This document shows, one piece after another, positions 15,201-30,200 of a DNA stretch of 64,000 nt. The notes under the pieces were generated by a model. The model searched no databases. It saw only the letters and a program-made list of their open reading frames with translations, and had not been told where the DNA came from. Source of the DNA: Ifrita kowaldi (lineage: Eukaryota > Chordata > Aves > Passeriformes > Cinclosomatidae); NCBI GenBank assembly GCA_013398055.1, contig VZRS01015031.1:131413-195412 (forward strand), written 5' to 3'. Numbering within the stretch: the stretch's first letter is position 1; the number at the start of each line of letters is the position of its first letter. The position numbers and the translations under genes were made by a program.

Positions 15201-18200
15201 ATGAAGGCTCTGTAGGTCTTCCAAAGTCAATAAAGCAAACAAAAAATTTTGTGTGAGAAGAATATGAATACTTCAGGTCAGAAAGAATGAACGTGCTTTT
15301 CTTAAGGGGCAATGGCATGAAAGGACTGCTTGAGAAAAAGAGAAATTAAGAAACAATAACAAATACCACAACTTGTTAATGCTTTCACTTAATTTCCTGG
15401 TCCTGCCTCTTACACATCCATTATCTCCTGACAGTAAGGGTAGCCAGGCAGGAATAGAACTAAACATGCATTTTACATTCAGTGAGAGATACATGGTATC
15501 TGAACAACTTGCTCTAGATCAGTTCCTTCTGAAGAACATGAATGTATGCCAAAATGATTTTACATGACTACACTTTTTTTTTTTTTTTCTGACAATACTG
15601 GGATTCTAAGAGCAAACTGCATAGGGAAAATTGATACAAATACATTCAGTTTGGAAACTAAGTGATCTTATCATCCTTCATGAAGAAGATAAAGAGGCTC
15701 AAAAAAGCCAGTTACATGATTTACTGCACTCAACAACACAGCGGAACCAGGTGTTTCACATCTGTGCCATATTTATGCCAAACAGCCATTAAACACATAC
15801 CAATCTGTAATACAGGCCATTGTGAAGATGAGTCAGAAGCTGGTAGTTTTGTCTAGACTTCAGCTGGTCAGACAAACTATGGTATATTGTGTACTAAACA
15901 AATGTTAACTATTTTGGAAGTGGATCTAGAACCACATTCATGCCAGTTAAGTGAATTCTGATGTGAAATCATCTAACTTAATAACATTAACCACTGGAGA
16001 GTAAGGAAGGACTGGCATTCTTTTGACACTTTTATAATGCCTCAGTAGGAAAAAAAAGCTGTATTTGCTGAGGATCACACAGTTGACCCAGATACACTGT
16101 GCATTGCCCCTACAAGACACTGTCATAGACATGGGAAGAAATGAGCTTGCATGAAACATTAGAAAATACCCCACAATAAAAGTATGGGAACTACGGAGAC
16201 AGATGTTGTACTCCATTATTAAAATTATGTATGTCCCACACATATCCATATTTCATTCTAACATATGAATTATTTTCACAATGCAGTACTTCCCTTTTGA
16301 ATTTAGAACTAATTTTCTTCTAGTGCATTGCAAAAAAATCTGTCTCTTTGAATGAAACTGACCAAAAGCAGTATCAAATTTAGCTTCAGCTGATTTTGTA
16401 CAAGTGACCTTGATGACATTTTAGCATCCAGTAATCTTAATCCTACATTGCAGCAAAACTGAGAAGAAAAAAATATCTTTAAGAAGAAGAGTCACCACTC
16501 AAAGGCAGTCCCAAGCACCGCAGCTGTGCAGTTCTGTATCTTAGCAAGTACTATTCAAAGTACATCTGGTTTGAATGTATATTAATAGCTCTATTATCAA
16601 CATTTACAATAGTATCCAATGTAATGAGTAAAAGACATTTACTAAAGTCAACTGAAATGAACAATTCAGTAGATCTATTATTCAGTCATTCATGTTTCAG
16701 GGTATTGACAACATTCCCCCAAGCATTTTAAGCCATACATCAGCTCCTCATTCTTCAAGTCTGTTACACCTAACTAAAGACTAAAATTCCTCAAGTTGTA
16801 TTTATTATGGAGACAGGGAAAGAGAGGGAATTTCATCTCCTCCTGTCTTGTCCCACTTGAAATTTTATTTATTCCTGGGAGGTTCATGCAAAAGATTGAG
16901 CCAACAGCTCTCACTATCCAAACCTCCATTACAGCTGTGTAAGAAGCTGACTCTCTAAAACAAGGGGCAGAACATGTACTAAGACTTAACTGCTGGCAGA
17001 AAGAGAACTCATGCTTACAGGTTAGGAAATATCTTCTCAAATTTTTAAGCAGAAGTCAGACAAGCTTTAATGTATTTCTAGCTTTGAATAGAAATGTAAT
17101 TAATGAGTGACAGTTTCCAGTAAAACGCGAAGGACTTTTTCTTTAATGCTGACTGGGATGCAACTGGCACATAGATAAATTTTTTGGTTGTAGATATTCC
17201 TGTCATCCCGCCCTGAAACTGACACTGCAAATTGACTAGAGAGTGGATGGTCTTTTAACACAGCAGCTTACTTTTGTATCCCGACAGGGTTAACTTCATT
17301 AAAATTCCTGAAGGGCGCAGGAGGTGTCAGTGCCTCCCATTCAGGACTGCTTGCCAGAAAAGCTCCTTTGTGGGGCTCACAGCAACAAAAGCAAGTTTCT
17401 GCCTCAGGACTGGCAAAGAAACTCTGGTTTCCAGTGGGGGCGAGCTGCCTCATGTACAGGGGAACAGACCTTTCACCTCTTAGTTTTAATTACCTCTGGC
17501 CCTGACAAGACGAACCCATATCTAATCCTCTTACATAAAACACAATGCTTATTTTAATACTCCAGGTACAAAAAGAGGGGAAAAAACCCCACTCTAATTC
17601 CAGGCTCACATCCTGCAGGTGTAAAGGGGTGAAATTTTTACTTTAAAAATAGTCTATATTTCCATTCTTCAAACCTCCCCAAATCAGCATTTCTTATCCT
17701 TTTGGGAATGTTTAAGCAGAGCTGGGCATTTCTTACAAGCTTTTGCATCTTCATAATAGAAATACATGGAATTCCTCCTTGTTGTACGTGATGACAAGGA
17801 ACCAACCTCTCTACTAAGCCCTTTTAAGCATTCAGATACCTTTTAAGCATTCTATTCCACATAGAACACATTTACTAAAGCTGCAACCAGCATGATTTCA
17901 TGTGTCACAACTTAATAAATGTATACAAATTATAGAAGCAAACAGGGACACAGCTGCATTCTTTACAGCAGTAAAGAATATTTACGTAGGAAAACCTTTA
18001 AAAAGAAAATTTTAAGGTGTCCAAATACTGTTTTCACAGGCACTTATTCTACTATTAGTAATAATACTGCATTATTGGTTGTTTCTTGCTGTTGATCAGA
18101 AGAAAATAAGGAAAAGAATGTCTGCACTAAGATATGAGGTAGAATACAATTTGTATGATTCAGGTGCTTGGTGCAATGTAAATTAAGAAGGTGTGCATTA

Positions 18201-21200
18201 GCTTAATTAGTTGCATGATTAGACAGTCCTGGAAAGTAGGCAGATGTAGGCTGGCAAGGTCCCATTCTTTGTTTACTGTTTTTATCATAAAGGAAAGAAC
18301 TCTTCCAAGATCCAAATTAGAAGGTATCCGCTCTTACTATAACATATCTGAGATGCAGAAGGAAAGAGTCAATCTGATATTTTGCCTTTTCATTAATATA
18401 AAACATATTAAACAGGGCCGTTTGTAGTCAGTGAAGAATATGGGTTACTTTCCACAGCAGGCACTAAATTATTGCTGAAAAATATTAATTATATGAATAC
18501 AAACCCACTAGAACACTACAAAGTTAAAATATCTTAACTCGCTTTCTTCATTAGTGCCGTAGAAAAAGACTGAGCATGTATCAGAAGAATATTGCAGGAA
18601 AAGAAGGGAAAACCTTGTCGATTTTTGCCTTATGGGTGATTTGGGAGATGGTAATTTCTTCATCAAAATAAATGCAAAACCTGCTTTCACTCTTACACAT
18701 TATTTTGAAAAAAGATTGACTGTAACAAAACATGACTGTACTCCATGTGAAAAATGCATTAGGTAAACCATCCCACAGTGGCACAAAAGATTAGGAAATG
18801 CATTCCATGGAATGCAGAAGGGATTTCTGCAGATGTGCAAAAGACTGATTTTTCCCTGAAAGAAAATAATTGTTTTCTTTTATTCCCGAGCTTCTCCAAC
18901 CTTAAACCTCTTAGTATTGTCCTAGGCTGCATTTAACAGGTCACAAGAACATACCTTCCTCCAACACATTCTTTATCAGCAGCATAAATATATGCATTAC
19001 ATTCTCAAAGAGCATACAGAAATTCCACATCAGGTAGATCGAAAGCTAACCTGCCTGTTTCATGGTGGTTTTACACTCTACCATAAAACTGATTCTGCTA
19101 AAGAGAGAAAGAAAACTTTTTATGATCAACTTACACAAACTAGTAAGAGAAAGGCATAAACACACAAAAACCCCTCTAATGGCTTCTATTACGTTCACTT
19201 GTACTGTATCATGTGCAGCTTTTTCTATGTACTAAAAATTAATAGCATAATTTCTGTTCACAACAACAGCACAAAACTGAGTCCACAAGTAACTTTTCCA
19301 CAGAAAAGATATTCAGTCTTAGACAAGAAAATACAAATGTGTGAAATGCACTGTTTCTTCAATTGTATCCCAAAATGAAAAAAAAACATTTATCGCACTG
19401 CAGTATGAAACTTTTAATACGTTATCTTTGTTCTTTTGACTTCATTTTGATTTTCTGTCTTGTCTGTAAAACTTTGCAAGAGTTCAAAATGAACTAACGA
19501 AGCTTCATGCATCATCTCACTCCTGTGAACATTTAATTCTAAAAGCAGCATTTAAAATTCATGCAAGCATTAAGCTTCTGTCTTGAATACAAAAATTATT
19601 GAAAGCATCATAACCTTGAGGGCACTTTGGAAAAGTGAATCTGGATGGGGAAGAGGCAGAGATTTGGAGTGAAACTTATAAAAAGGTGTATCTGGCTTGC
19701 AAATGAAGTTTATATACACCAGCTAAAAAAACCAAACCACTGTACAAAATGCTGCTCTGGACTCCTTTGTGAACTAAATGCTTTCACTCTAAGAACCAGC
19801 TCAGAAACTCTGCACAGTAGATGCATTAGAATATTTTGCCCACAAATATACACTGTGTGGCTTAAAAGCTGGAAAACTAAATGAAGTAATGAAAGAATAT
19901 AAGACATTTATTTCATGTAATGGATCTTCTACTATGTAAATACCTGTGTAAAGTCCATTTTCCTCATTCATTATTTAAAATTCCCTAGTCAATTCTATTC
20001 AACTGTAAGATGTGAGGTCATAATGTTTTTAGTATTCTAATCCACTATGAAATACTATCAGAGCAGACAGATAATGTCTAGCTTTGTTCTTTATCATTAC
20101 TACTACACACCTCCTAACATCAATGAACTCAGAAAACATTGAATTTGGTTTCTTCTGGAGTACTGTGAATAATCAAGAGCTAGAAATATGGGATAAGAGA
20201 ACACATTATGTCAGTTTGGAATGGTCCAGACTGAAGACCACAGGGTAAAAAGAAAATTGAAAAAAATTACATGTGGCAGGAGAAAAGCCTGATTTTCTGT
20301 ATACCTAGGACCTTGTCAACTCTTTCCTTAAGAAGCAGAGGCAGAAGTTATTTAATATCTACTACATTGTTTTCTTTTCTAAAGGAAGGCCTCTTTTATT
20401 TGGCATTACTGTAATATATCAAATTATTTAAATTTTCCCCATGTTTGTCCTTTCAGTAATCAGGGAACCACTTTCATAAAAGCAGAATTATTAGTATGCA
20501 TTTGTCTTGCCGGGACAGCAGGACTTCACTGGTGTCAGGAGCTCTGACCTTTATGTCAGCAATGTGCACTGCTGCAGACTTCTTGAGATCTTCAAGATGG
20601 TGTGTTGAAGTAATAATATTTTCCCCCACGAGAATTTTGGGCTTCCACAGGAAGGTCAGAGGAAGAAAAGGGAACTTTGTGCTGGATCAGTCTGCTCTAA
20701 TAGAAAGTTAAGGTTATTTCCCTCCTGCTCTTTGTCTCTCTGCTCTAATTACACTGGAAGATCTCTTTAGGAAAGAGAATGCATTTTAGACATGTTTGTA
20801 CAATGCTTCTAACAAGGGCCTCAATCAAGCTGATGAAATTTATATTAGAAAAGGTATCTGACAGAGAAACAATGATCTTTATCTGAGCTGCCTTATCCCA
20901 TAAATACTTTTAGAGATATGAATTTATTTAGCTCTGTGAGTTCATGACTTTGCAGTCTCATGCTTCCCCGTACTCAGATGCCTTCATTCAAGGGCTGGTA
21001 CACAGCTGCTAGTCCTCAGCTGAATAAATTATATGGTCCGGGAAGAGGTCACAGACCTAAACTGTGGATTTGGGGCTCATGGATCTCAGAACTGGAAATG
21101 ATATCAAATCATACCTTGCAATCCACCTATTGACCAGCTGACTCTGCAATCTGCAGTATTTCAAGATTTTCAGGATCCCGTGAAGGTCTGCAGAATGGCA

Positions 21201-24200
21201 TAATATGATTATTCCAAACTTACAGAAACTCTCCACTGCAATTATTTCTCATGATTTATGGGGTTTGCACCGACAGTATTTAAAAGCTGAGGGAAATCAC
21301 TATTATTAGCCCACTGATGCCCTCATGTGGTCAGATAGACTGCTTGGTGCAAAACGAAAAATAGAGAACAGGGGGGTGGTTGGGAACAAGGACTGGCCAC
21401 TCTTGCTAAAGGTCATACTTCTGTCTCAATTCAAGAACTGCAGCTTGGCCCAGTTCAGTCTTACCATCAGGAAAAGGCTGGATTTTCGTTATGTTATAAA
21501 GTACAATGTTACTTTTTAAAAAGGGAGAAAACCCCCAAACTATCAGTATAGATTAAAGTAGATTCTGAGCAGTAAATATAACCAAGCTGGAATCACTGAA
21601 ACTCCTGAATCAATTATTCTTTAGATAAACATCCAACCTAAACAATTAAATTTCATCAGGTGAACTCGCATTACTCTGAACTTTAAAGTACAGCTTCAGA
21701 AAATAAAAAGGAAAAAAAAAAGGATGCATTCACTAAAATAAAAGATATTAATTCACTTAAGGGGTGAATACTTCATGTAGAGTACTACATGATTAGTTGC
21801 ATGGAATACAAATGGAATAAACGAGACTGTTCAAGGAAGGGAATAAGGCGATCCTTACCCAAATCAACTTCTAATTCTTGCTCATTATGAAATACAGTCT
21901 CTGAGGGACTGGCTACCTGCAAAGTTATGATGATCTCTTCAGGTAGCTCTAATTCAAGAGAACCAATGTCCAAGTATGACAACTGGGGGAAGAAAATGAG
22001 CACATGCGTGTATGTGCAAATACATACACGTACCCGTGTGTGAATACATAGATACACACACTCAACTACATATGCACACCCCCCAGCTAACTTAACGTGA
22101 CCGGGCTTCTTTTAACTTCAACAGTAAATGTGAGATTTTTGGCATTATGAATACTTCAGGAATGTGCTCAGCTTTGATTCCAGTTCAACATTTAGGTCAG
22201 GTTAAGTCACAAAAGCAACGTGAGGAAAAAATGGGAGTAAACATTTCCAGGCTGATCCTTGTTTTTGGGAGGGCCTGGTTTCATACTAAGGTGCCAGTGT
22301 CTCTCTTACACACTTCCTTTGGACTGACACACCTACAAAGAATCACCTATGTGATTTTTTAAGCTGAGTGTTGCCCATCAGTCTTAAGACTAGAGAGCTG
22401 GGATGATGTGGGTGTTGTATTATTCAGGTTCTACACAGTACATGCACTTGCTCATGGGTAAATGTACTTTATCTATTTTTAAACAGCTGGTATTAGCTGG
22501 TATTAGCTGAAGTACCTGAATGTTTATGAGAAAGGCTTTCTATACTGAAAATGAGAGAGAACAGTCCACAGGAAATCAGAATAGTTACAATCACAACTAC
22601 TTAACTCATTAGGCCCTTGTATATAGCCACAAACAGAGGGCACTGCTGCAATTTCAAAAACTCATCTCATGCATGTAGGAAATGATAGAACTACCGCAGG
22701 TTCCACAAATACATCGAACGACAGACACAAAAAAAAATCCCCCACCCAAATAAAGCCCTAAAAACATCTTAGTTTACAAGAATTATTATTTTTTTTAATC
22801 AATCAGATCACTTATTTGGACAATCTTGATACTGAAATGACAGGAGACTATCCTCAGCCTTCACGATGTCACTTCGAACGGTGATATTACCTAGATCAAG
22901 ACTACACCTGGATTTCAAAAAATGTTGTGAATTCAATTCTGAGTTCAGATATATATTAGCATAAACTAGATGACAAAGCTTTTGCAATCTTTGACTAAGT
23001 ACATTTTCATGCACTCTACAGGTTTGGGTATGTCTGGGGCTTCTGAAAACAATGGCATTCTGAGTACATAGCATAAAACATTTCGGACAACAGTCTACAG
23101 CAGGAGAACATTAAGTGGAATGAATACAGAACTAAATGTTTTTGCTAATAGTCACAGATAAATGCCTTAACATCTATTGAAATACTTCTAAATGATGCAC
23201 CTTTTAATTATTTTTATCTAAGCATTGTACTTTATCTAAATGAGACATACCACTAAATAATGTTTACTGAAAGACAATATCTGAACTATATCAGAATGTA
23301 ATCAGTGCTGTTCTATTCAATTTCCATCAATAACCCTTTGATGAAAAAAGTAACACAAGCTTATCAATGTCTTCCTATTGTCATGAAACTTTTAAGGCAA
23401 GATTTGAAAAATAAATTGTCTTTCAAATTCTCTTCAGGTATTTGATAATGAAGTGACCTTGTCAGAGACAAGGAAAAACAGTGAAAAAGCTCAACAGTTT
23501 TTGGAGTAGAGTTAACAGCTTTAGAAAATACAGTATTTTGTTTAGATTTTATATTTTAGACACTCCAATTTAATAATTTCAGAACACTGTAGTATTGTTT
23601 TGCATTTAAAACTTCAACAAATGACGAAAAATTCTGACCTGCCAGTATAAATGCAGGCTTATGTAAACACATACCATATTTTGAGAAACTAATTTGGTAG
23701 CCTCAAGACTTCAGCAGTTCGAACTCTGCTGAGTATGTCAACAATACAAAACAAATGTTGATTATTTTGAAGATTGCCACAAATTATATCAAGGGAACCT
23801 AATTACTGATTGTAAGTGGAACAGCTGTTTGTTTTCCTCTGTTTCATTGCTCATGTATACCCAGCCTCCTTCTCAGAGATAACATGTTTGTGAAAGCAAA
23901 AATGCAACCCTAGAAGATAGTGCCAATAGTTCCAACTGAAGCCTGGTTGATGATTTGATTCCAATTCTTTGAAACTGCATTTATATTGAAAGCACTCTAA
24001 TTCTTTTTCTCTCTAAAAGGTCAGGAAGATTCAAAGAGTTTGCATATGTTTCTGCAGATCAGTGGTTCCCAGCCACCTAAACAGGTATCTGATTGGTCTA
24101 AGAACATCACCATGAAGGGATAATAAGCTTTGCTAAGCCTGTGGCAGCTTTGTGGGATGCAACAATGGCAGTTTTTAGGGAAGGGGAAATTGGAGGTGGG

Positions 24201-27200
24201 TAGGTAATATGTGGAATACTGACAATTCTCTTAAAATGAGTTTCTGCTACAAGATGATTTGGAATGACGGGTTAAGTCAAAGAATTAGAGAAACCGCATC
24301 CAAGTTACTCAACATGAGCATGTGCACGAAACATTCCACAAAAGGAGGTGATTTTCATGCACTTGATCAATACATGGCTGCAAAATGTGTCCAATTTTGC
24401 AAAACCAGGTATCAGGAAATACTTAGCTGAAGCATTCTTAGCAAAGTAATTGTCCCTAGATCAAGAGACAAATTCTTGATATGCTCAATTACACAGGGAA
24501 GCTACATTAATATCTTTTTAAGCTAATAGGATCCTTTCATTTCCAGAAATGAATGCCTTAATAAAGTACTGCTTTTATGTCTAGGCCTATTGAAAAATTA
24601 AGTAGGAAAGGTGAAGGCCTTCATATCCAATTAGCAAAGTACAGAGTTTACACAGCAACTACGTATCTATTATCTTATTGGAGATTACATAAAATAAAAT
24701 ACCTAATTTATTTCTTACTGCTCTGCAATGCTTTTGTAAACAAGGTGTCAGCTTCTTAGGTCTCATCTTTCCATTTAAAGCAGAGCAAAAAAGTAAAGTA
24801 GGGAAACAGAAGTTAGTGATAATCATGCAAGTCAGAAGATCACATAGGAGGTTTTGTTCCAGCCCTTCAGCACAAATCAAGCAGCATGTTATTTCAGTTC
24901 TGACAAACCACTGGTTTGACACAGGAAAAAAGAAAGATATTCTAAGGAGACTGGAATGTGCAGTGAGGCAGGCTGTCAGTGGAGAGAAATTCTACAGCAG
25001 ATCTTAAAAACTGCTTTGTGACTGTGGGAAAAAATCTTAGCCTTCTTTAAAATGGCTACTTGAGATTACTAGTTAAATGACTTAAATTTTCTTATGCCAT
25101 GTACTTTCCAAGCCAGTATTGTCTAATAATTTATTGGCTATTATTGACAATATAGTAATATTGTTGAATAAAATTACAAGGTATTTTTAAAAAAAGGAAA
25201 AAAACCAAACCTATTCAAACTAGTCAAACTCTCTGGGCTGGTGTAAACCAATTATATCTAACCATAAGATGGTGCTAGTGCTCCTGCACTGGCAATGAAC
25301 ATGGCACTGGCAAAGCCACAAGTGTCAAGCACAAAGGTGCAACTGGGTAAGAGTTTCCTTTTCTCATGACTTTCATGAATGGCATTTGCTGAGGTCCAGT
25401 AACAAGAACACATCAGTTCTTGCCCAAGTCTCTGTAACCACAGAACATCTTGTAGAAAGGCAGCTAAGAGTGGGGAAAGAAAGTAAAAGGCATTTTGGCC
25501 TAATACATCTCATTCACAAAAAACCCCAACCAAAACTAGAGAGAGATCTAATTCTGTTTTCCCATTCTAATTAAAGATGCAAGTGAACAGTCCTGAATGT
25601 TCCCTCTGTGTTGCAATGGTGATCACACATGTTAGCCAGTACACTAACACTCGTATATATATACATACATGCACACACACCATACATGTAAATGCTCTGT
25701 ATTTTCTGCATCTGCCTAAACATTCCACATGGGAACACGGCTCTATGGAGATCCTTGCAACTCTGCTCAGCTGGGAAAATTATCAAGATTAGCAAAGGCT
25801 CTACTGTGAACTCAAGGCATCTCTCACCTAGGTTTCAAGTTTCTTTTTCAAAGTAAAACCCCAATTTTTTTTCCCAAGAATTTGGACTCTGGAAAAGTAT
25901 ATCCTTTTCTTAAAAATTAATTTCATTATTCTACATTCTGAAAGTTACAGTTAAAAAACAGCAGGAGATAAAGAATTTATTTGCATTTAATTGCACTGGA
26001 ATTTGGCAAAAATACAAACAGTGTAAGACAAAGAGTCTGTCAGCAACCATAATTACAGGGGTTACAAAATGTTTTTGAATTAAGCCACTGTGCCTCTTTT
26101 TTTCAGGGAAGAAGTCTACTAAATTTTTGTCACAGGCGCACTTCTACTTCACAGCTCTCCCCATCAACTCCTTTCCCAGCTGAAGACTCATCCATAGCTC
26201 ATTTTGTTACATGTTTTTCAGTTCAGCTTTGTGAAGTCCTACCTGCACAGGACGACCATCTTCTTGGCCAATCATGTTCCTCCAATCCTGCAGCGACTGC
26301 TGGAGGCTCTCCAGCCCAGTCTCCCAGAGCCTCACACCTCCTCCCATGTCCACAGTAACCAAACCTACTTTGCCCAGCGGTGCCAGCAGGGCATCAGCAT
26401 CTGAGATCTTAGACAGCCAAGATGTATATGGAGAGAGAGACTGTGACCTGAAAAAACAGAATGAATGTGATTTTTCTTGCAGCTGCAATTAAAAGGGGGA
26501 TGATTATTTCTGCAGTTAAGGTGACAATTAAGTGAAATTACATCCTCATTTCATAACAGACTATAACTAAGCCCTGCAGACCCACTATTTTAAGTGAAAC
26601 TTCACAGCTACTGAAACTGGACATTACCAAAAGATACCTGACTGTATAAGAAGCTGAATAAAAGACCAGGCTGAAAGGCAGTATGTTGCCAAAACCATTG
26701 CTGTAGTTTAAATACACTGCTGTATCTAATCTATCTAAAAATAGTTCATCTTTAGAAAAAACCTATTAAGAATATAAAAAATGTAAAAAGATGCTACAGA
26801 AAAATATAAAACTAAAAAAGAAATAGAGAGAACATGATATGAGCACTGAGGAAAATATATTTCCATCAAATTAGAGTAACACCTTTCTCTAGTGCTTTAA
26901 TAAAATATTAAGATTTAAATACTCATTTAACAATGGCACAGCTTTATGTACAGAAAATCATAGCATTTTTTTAAACAGCCAACTTGCTGACAAAAATTTA
27001 CTGCTGAAAGAGGGGCCTTAAAGGTACATAATATGTAAGGGAAATTTAGATAATGTAGGGAAAAATGTATGCATTTTTCAGTACTGTTAATTATATGCAT
27101 AAATGACATGGCAACCTGCACTAATGGCAAAATTAATAGTTTTCAAAAATGTGAGAAGAAGCAGCACATATGCTTCTACCTATAACTGAAACTCCCATGT

Positions 27201-30200
27201 ACTAACTCAACTGAAAAAGAGTTATCTTAGCATTTGACCAGGCTAACTTTGCCAGAAGGAAGAAAGATTGTTAGATTTTAACAGAGAACTATTCATATAT
27301 ATATGATGGAAACTCACTTTACTCATTAGTTCTTACTGGAGTACACTTTTAAATCTGGACTTCTGCTCAGATCTGCCACTCACAGCTTAAATCCTAATGC
27401 TAGTTTAAGGGTCATAATGTTAAAATATGGCTTTGTAATTTCTGTTATTCCCTATAAAATCCTAGTGGGAAAAAAAGTGATTCCTTACTATTTTTATGGT
27501 AATGTCTTTCATTTTCGAATGACTGTGTAAGACGTAAGCCAATGGGCCAATTATAAAATGGTGAACAGTGCAAAAATAATTCTCTATTAATTAAAATGTT
27601 CCCCAGATTATAAATGAACCACAATGAATTTAAATGAGAATGCATACTGTCAAAATCAACATCGAATGGATAGAATAAAAAAAAAAGCATAAAATTCTTC
27701 ATGTGTGAGTTTCATACATGTGCTATTTAAATATGCAAAGTTGAGACACTGCAATTTAAAACAAAAATGTTTATTATTATTGCAGTAGAAAACGACAATT
27801 TGGGACCAAAATACATCTTTATACAATAAAACATTTGCAAATACTCTCTACAGTTGTGACAGAGAGACAGATGTTACAACCAAAGAGGAGCCATAGAATC
27901 TGGCTATTTTAATTTATCACACAAGATACTTGTGTATCGTGCAAGATACTTGGGAATGTATACTTTCCAAAGAGAGAACCACAGAGAAGCTCAAGCTATT
28001 TTCAAAGTGAACTTTATATTGGACCAGAATTTGATTCTCAGTTTCCTAACACCTAGCACTGGATCATTTTGCCTGTCTTTCTCAGATCCTAAAGATAGTG
28101 AAAAAGGAAAAGAAAATAAAGGCAGCAAACCATAATGAAACAGCTTGAGAATAAAGTGGATGGAAGAGGGGGAAGGAACAAAGGGAAAGAAAACCAGAAG
28201 ATAAAGCTATCTTTCATATTTACTAGTTAATTGCTACATTTTCATTGGCCTTACCTAGTAAAAACAGATAAATAATGTTGACAAAAATATATTGCAATGT
28301 TTGCAGAATTTTACACTAGGTATGAATTAGTCTTACTTCCCACATCAAAAGAAATATTTGCTTATCCTGAAGTAATAATAGACATTAAATTCTCTTTGCT
28401 CTCCCTCTAAGATGACAGTGCTCTAATCAATAAAGTCAGTTACCTAGGAATTGCAATGTATTTGATTTTCTTTGAGTTAAGATCTGTTACTTCCAAGTAT
28501 CCAGCAGCTGGTGGAGGAGTGACATCTGAAAATAAACAAACATGTCATTTTCCTGCTGCATGATTAACTGGTTATTGCATTTGCATTTAGCAGATTACAT
28601 TTAAACATTTTATTATACAGCACCTGTCAGAAAATGATAAGCTTTCATATGCAATACAGGAATAGAACTTGCAAATAAGGAATTGTTTTATTATTACGAT
28701 AGTGAGTAATCAGACAGTCACAGTTACAAAAGAACAATGTATTTGTATGGCAAATGTCAAAATTACACACAAATACAGCTCTGCTCACAAAAGCACTATT
28801 CTGCACATTACTGCAATCCCTAACTCGCTGCTTTTATCTGTCACTGAAGATAATGTCAGTTGTGTATCTGACTTTAAAAGCATATCGAAGAACATTTCAA
28901 AACATTGTGTTTATGACTTCCACTTGAAAACTTCTCAATAATAGTAACCCAAACACTGTTCCCTTGAATTGAACCTCTCTTTTTGGAGGTAAATTCTCAG
29001 TATGCAAAGATTTTATAACTTTATATTAAACTGCCCTAGACTATCAAACATTAAATATTCTGTTTATGGACAGTTTAATGAATACATCTAATATACGGTC
29101 CTTCCCTCAGAAATAAATTTGTTTTTGTGTGCCTACACTGGCTTTTGCCAGCTTGTGAGTACACTGTGACTGGGCTCAGAAGTGGCTTCCAGTTAGGAGC
29201 GGACTTTCATCTGCCTGGAGGAAATAGAGGCAGTTTTTCAGAAAAGAAACCAGGAGACTGAATCACACTGCCCAGTATGGGTACAAAATGTCATCGGCAC
29301 AAGATGAAAGCAAGGCTAGATTTTCTTCTGAAACAACGCATCTTTCACCTCCTTGAAATGCAGGAGTCTGACCTTACCTGCGAAAATGTTGATGCTTGCA
29401 TAGAGCACACACAGAAAAGACCAGTAAGATCAGCAGCACAAGGAGATCTAATATTCAAGTGAGCACATAGAATAACCCACAGCAGCACTTTATGCGTACC
29501 GAATGTATCTAAATATCTATAGTATTCATGCCTACAGTAGCACATCTATTGACTTTACTCATCTTCAGAAAAATAGGAATATCAAACACATCAGAAACAG
29601 GGGAAAAACGTCTGGAAAAATGCAGGTTTGTGGGCCAAAGACCACTTTTTGTTTTCCCTAGATTTTGTTACTGTTTCGAAATGTGCTCTCTTTTGTTAGT
29701 AATGAAGAATAAGATACACTCTAAAAATTCTCATGAAGATCTAGAACAAGGGCAGATACTGAACTAGAAAGGGTAGAATTGTGGGATAAGAATTAAAAAT
29801 TAAGCTAATAAATTAGAGGAAGAACATAAACAAATTAAAGACAATAAAAAGACAAAGGACTGCAGAGCAGGGAGCGGATGAAAAGACAATCAAATGTTTA
29901 AATGCTACACAAGAACAGCTGGCCAGGCCCCAGAACTGCAACCAAGAATCTTGACAATGAAACATGAATATCAGACGTGCAGTTTGTTCTTATTTTGCCA
30001 AAGCCTAATGGGGAAGAACAGCTGTGCACAGCTCGAGACACCAAACTTTAAAGAAAGCAGACACGATGTTCAATTCTGGGCTCCTCAGTGCAAGGGAGAC
30101 ATGGAGCTCCTGGAGCAGGTCCAGCGGAAGGCCATGAAGATGATGAGGAGATTGGAACAACTCTCTTATGAGGAAAGGTTGAGAAGAAAAGACAACTGAG

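Larger units (their letters stand above)
11606..26242 (-). other. VWA8 intron (14637 nt), longest in the window
   Basis: Largest intron. It holds the cassette-exon candidate at 21917-21982, a GC-richer patch at about 17220-17500, a T15 run at 15574-15588, a direct repeat at 13957-13989, a CA/TG-rich patch at about 22000-22075 and a short TA/CA tract near 25650-25690. I recognise no CR1 or LTR copy here, which is notable for its length. Confidence 0.8.

Noticed and set aside
17276..17380. A normal VWA8 coding exon
   Set aside because: Both flanking VWA8 exons are phase 0 and join directly. The 104-nt segment would shift the frame. Kept only as a low-interest finding.
22808..23074. Minus-strand frame of 88 codons
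   Set aside because: No recognisable family, no convincing splice sites in a VWA8-compatible phase, and of a length expected by chance in 64 kb.
29894..30199. Plus-strand frame of 101 codons
   Set aside because: Its second half is the C-terminal remnant of CR1 ORF2 and its first half is unrelated flanking sequence.
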